From UTCHB3 sp964371075 (GTDB lineage Bacteria; Bacteroidota; Ignavibacteria; Ignavibacteriales; Ignavibacteriaceae): a stretch of DNA of 64,000 nucleotides. Numbering within the stretch: position 1 is the stretch's first letter; every line of letters begins with the position of its first letter. Below are positions 62,396-64,000 of this stretch, one piece after another. The notes beneath the pieces were generated by a model. The model did no database searches and was not told the origin of the DNA. It saw only the letters and a list, made by a program, of their open reading frames with translations. The stretch covers positions 1-64,000 of the forward strand of contig CAYJKN010000002.1 of assembly GCA_964371075.1 (NCBI GenBank), in the 5' to 3' direction. A program made the translations under genes and the position numbers.

Positions 62396-62396
62396 T

Positions 62397-63779
62397 TTAA
62401 AGGATATATTTGCTAAGATCCCTGTCGGTTACAATCCGCTCAAGTTTTTGTCGTACCATCTCTCCGGTAATTTCAATTACATGATCAGGCATTACATCGG
62501 GGACACTAAAAAGAATATCATCAAGAAGGGTTGTGAGGATCGTGTGTAATCTTCTTGCACCGATATTTTCAACCTGCTCGTTGGCTTTTTGTGCCAATCG
62601 TGCAACTTCTCTTATTCCATCTTCCTTAAATATTACACTCACTCCTTCAACTTCAAGAAGTGCTGTATATTGTTTTAATAATGCGTTCCTGGGAATGGTT
62701 AGAATCTTAATAAAATCATCTTCTGTGAGACTTTTTAATTCTACACGGATTGGAAATCTTCCCTGCAATTCGGGAATTAGATCAGAAGGCTTGGAAACAT
62801 GAAAAGCACCTGAAGCAACAAAAAGAATATGATCGGTTTTTACCACACCATATTTGGTGTTAACATTTGATCCTTCAACAATTGGAAGAAGGTCTCTCTG
62901 AACTCCTTCACGGGAGACATCAGGTCCATGTCCTTTTCCACCGCCGGCAATTTTATCAATTTCGTCAATAAATACTATTCCCGAGTTTTCGGCTCTGTAA
63001 ACAGCCTCTTTATAAACAGAATCGAGGTCGATCAGTTTTTGAGCTTCCTCTTCAGCCATTATTTCGCGGGCTTCTCTGATCGAAGTTTTTCTTTTTTTCT
63101 TCTTTTTGGGCATAACGGAAGACATTAGTTCCTGGATATTGATACCGATATCGTCGCCGCCAAATGGTCCCATAATCTGCATTCCAACATTTGCCTGTTG
63201 GATATCGTATTCAACCATTTTTTCGTCGAGTTCGCCGTTTCTCAGTTTTTCTCTCATCCACTCGCGGGTTTTTTGATTCTGATACGCTTCACTCCCCTGT
63301 TCTTCTTCAACTTCACCTGCGTATGGTTTTCTAACAGGAGGTATAAGAATATCAAGAATCCTCTCTTCCGCCATTGCTATTGCTTTTGTTTTAACCAACG
63401 CAGTGCGTTCCGATTTAACAAGATTAACTGAAAACTCAACAAGATCTCTTATTATGGACTCTACATCCCTGCCTACATATCCAACCTCTGTAAACTTTGA
63501 TGCTTCCACTTTTACAAATGGTGCCTCAACCAATTTGGCGAGACGGCGGGCAATTTCAGTTTTACCAACACCGGTAGGTCCTATCAAAATTATATTATTT
63601 GGCATAATCTCTTCACGGAGTTCACCCTGAATCTGCTGACGCCTCCACCTGTTTCTGAGCGCAATTGCCACAGCTCTTTTTGCATCATCCTGACCAATAA
63701 TATACTTATTCAACTCACCAACTATCTGTGTAGGGGTAAGTTCATTGAGGGCAATTAAATCCAAAGCTATATCTTTCAA
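62397..63779 (-). CDS. hslU: ATP-dependent protease ATPase subunit HslU
   Basis: A 460-residue AAA+ unfoldase. N-terminus ELTPTQIVGELNKYIIGQDD, Walker A IGPTGVGKTEIARRLAKLV, FTEVGYVGRDVESIIRDLVE, Walker B IVFIDEIDKIAG, sensor and GRFPIRVELKSL, and a C-terminus ending DLSKYIL that docks into HslV. The intermediate domain is present. It unfolds proteins into the HslV chamber. Its ATG overlaps the hslV stop by four bases, the normal hslV-hslU order. Confidence 0.97.
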   Translation of the reverse strand: MKDIALDLIALNELTPTQIVGELNKYIIGQDDAKRAVAIALRNRWRRQQIQGELREEIMPNNIILIGPTGVGKTEIARRLAKLVEAPFVKVEASKFTEVGYVGRDVESIIRDLVEFSVNLVKSERTALVKTKAIAMAEERILDILIPPVRKPYAGEVEEEQGSEAYQNQKTREWMREKLRNGELDEKMVEYDIQQANVGMQIMGPFGGDDIGINIQELMSSVMPKKKKKRKTSIREAREIMAEEEAQKLIDLDSVYKEAVYRAENSGIVFIDEIDKIAGGGKGHGPDVSREGVQRDLLPIVEGSNVNTKYGVVKTDHILFVASGAFHVSKPSDLIPELQGRFPIRVELKSLTEDDFIKILTIPRNALLKQYTALLEVEGVSVIFKEDGIREVARLAQKANEQVENIGARRLHTILTTLLDDILFSVPDVMPDHVIEITGEMVRQKLERIVTDRDLSKYIL

Positions 63780-64000
63780 TTTTCGATTATTTCAACATTA
63801 ATGTTTGTGTTAGTGTAGATGCATATCTCTGATGCGGTTGAAAGGCTCTCTTTTGCGATCTCTGCTGCTGATAGGGAGCTGTATTTTTTCAGCATTTTAG
63901 CTGCAGCGAGAGCATAATTACCACCCGATCCGATGGCAACGATTTGATCCTGTGGTTCAATCACATCTCCATTTCCTGAGATAATGAGTGCGGTGTCGGC
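63776..64000 (-). CDS. hslV: ATP-dependent protease subunit HslV, 3' part (partial)
   Basis: The last 74 codons and stop of the HslV proteolytic subunit. The gene runs off the right edge of the window, so its N-terminal catalytic threonine is not seen. Visible: ADTALIISGNGDVIEPQDQI, AIGSGGNYALAAAKML and EICIYTNTNINVEII, matching the HslV C-terminal half. Confidence 0.95.
   Translation of the reverse strand, partial: ADTALIISGNGDVIEPQDQIVAIGSGGNYALAAAKMLKKYSSLSAAEIAKESLSTASEICIYTNTNINVEIIEN

Noticed and set aside
1..64000. tRNA, rRNA, riboswitch and CRISPR features
   Set aside because: Intergenic regions were read for cloverleaf ends (CCA/GGTTCGA-type), spaced repeats and conserved riboswitch cores; nothing convincing was seen. 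A covariance-model search would settle this.

Overview
The window looks like chromosomal DNA from a free-living, Gram-negative member of the Bacteroidota/Chlorobiota (FCB) group, most likely an Ignavibacteria-type organism. The reasons are the moderately AT-rich sequence, five secreted proteins ending in a type IX secretion (T9SS) type-A sorting domain with the PNPFNP signature, Bacteroidota-style promoter elements (TTTG-N17-TAnnTTTG), frequent GTG/TTG starts, PEGA-domain proteins, and Omp85-type and DUF6132 proteins. The taxonomic call is inference from these traits. No rRNA, tRNA, CRISPR array, prophage or complete insertion sequence was seen.

Layout. 1-6.7 kb: an octamer tandem repeat, a DJ-1/PfpI protein, two adjacent proteins with an FGE-like fold (one carrying PEGA repeats), and mutS. 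6.9-20.9 kb: one continuous operon for a Wsp-type chemosensory pathway, with two chemoreceptors, CheW, CheR-TPR, a second CheW with an N-terminal cysteine cluster, a hybrid CheA with three Hpt-like domains plus a receiver, CheB, and a response regulator. The regulator's receiver is very WspR-like, but its output is a SpoIIE/PP2C phosphatase instead of the GGDEF cyclase. The operon ends in a translationally coupled, secreted arginine/agmatine-deiminase-type enzyme. 21-29 kb: a small membrane protein, a lipoprotein-type TPR histidine kinase, clpB and an Omp85-like outer-membrane protein. 29-36 kb: an orphan DNA methyltransferase, a secreted pullulanase and a T9SS subtilisin. 36-44 kb (minus strand): a UbiA prenyltransferase, a T9SS repeat protein, a 35-residue membrane peptide gene, a 1313-residue GH13-like protein and pyrimidine-nucleoside phosphorylase. 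44-55.6 kb: an acyl-ACP desaturase, mnmE, a DUF559 endonuclease-like gene with a 201-bp inverted-repeat element, two parS-like sites, a relic of the mnmG 5' end, mnmG-rsmG-murQ-PAP2-mfd, and a DUF6132 gene. 56-61.7 kb: two large T9SS cargo genes. 61.9-64 kb: mscL, and hslU with the 3' part of hslV.

How the genes work together. The strongest biological story is the chemosensory operon: its components match the Pseudomonas Wsp set in order and in diagnostic motifs, yet signal output should be protein dephosphorylation (probably sigma-factor partner switching) and not cyclic-di-GMP synthesis. The secreted deiminase at its end suggests a surface-related process. A second area of interest is the mnmE-mnmG junction. 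There a REP/MITE-like element, a DUF559 gene, a 20-bp copy of part of that gene, parS-like palindromes and a diverged 36-codon copy of the mnmG start lie within about 1 kb.
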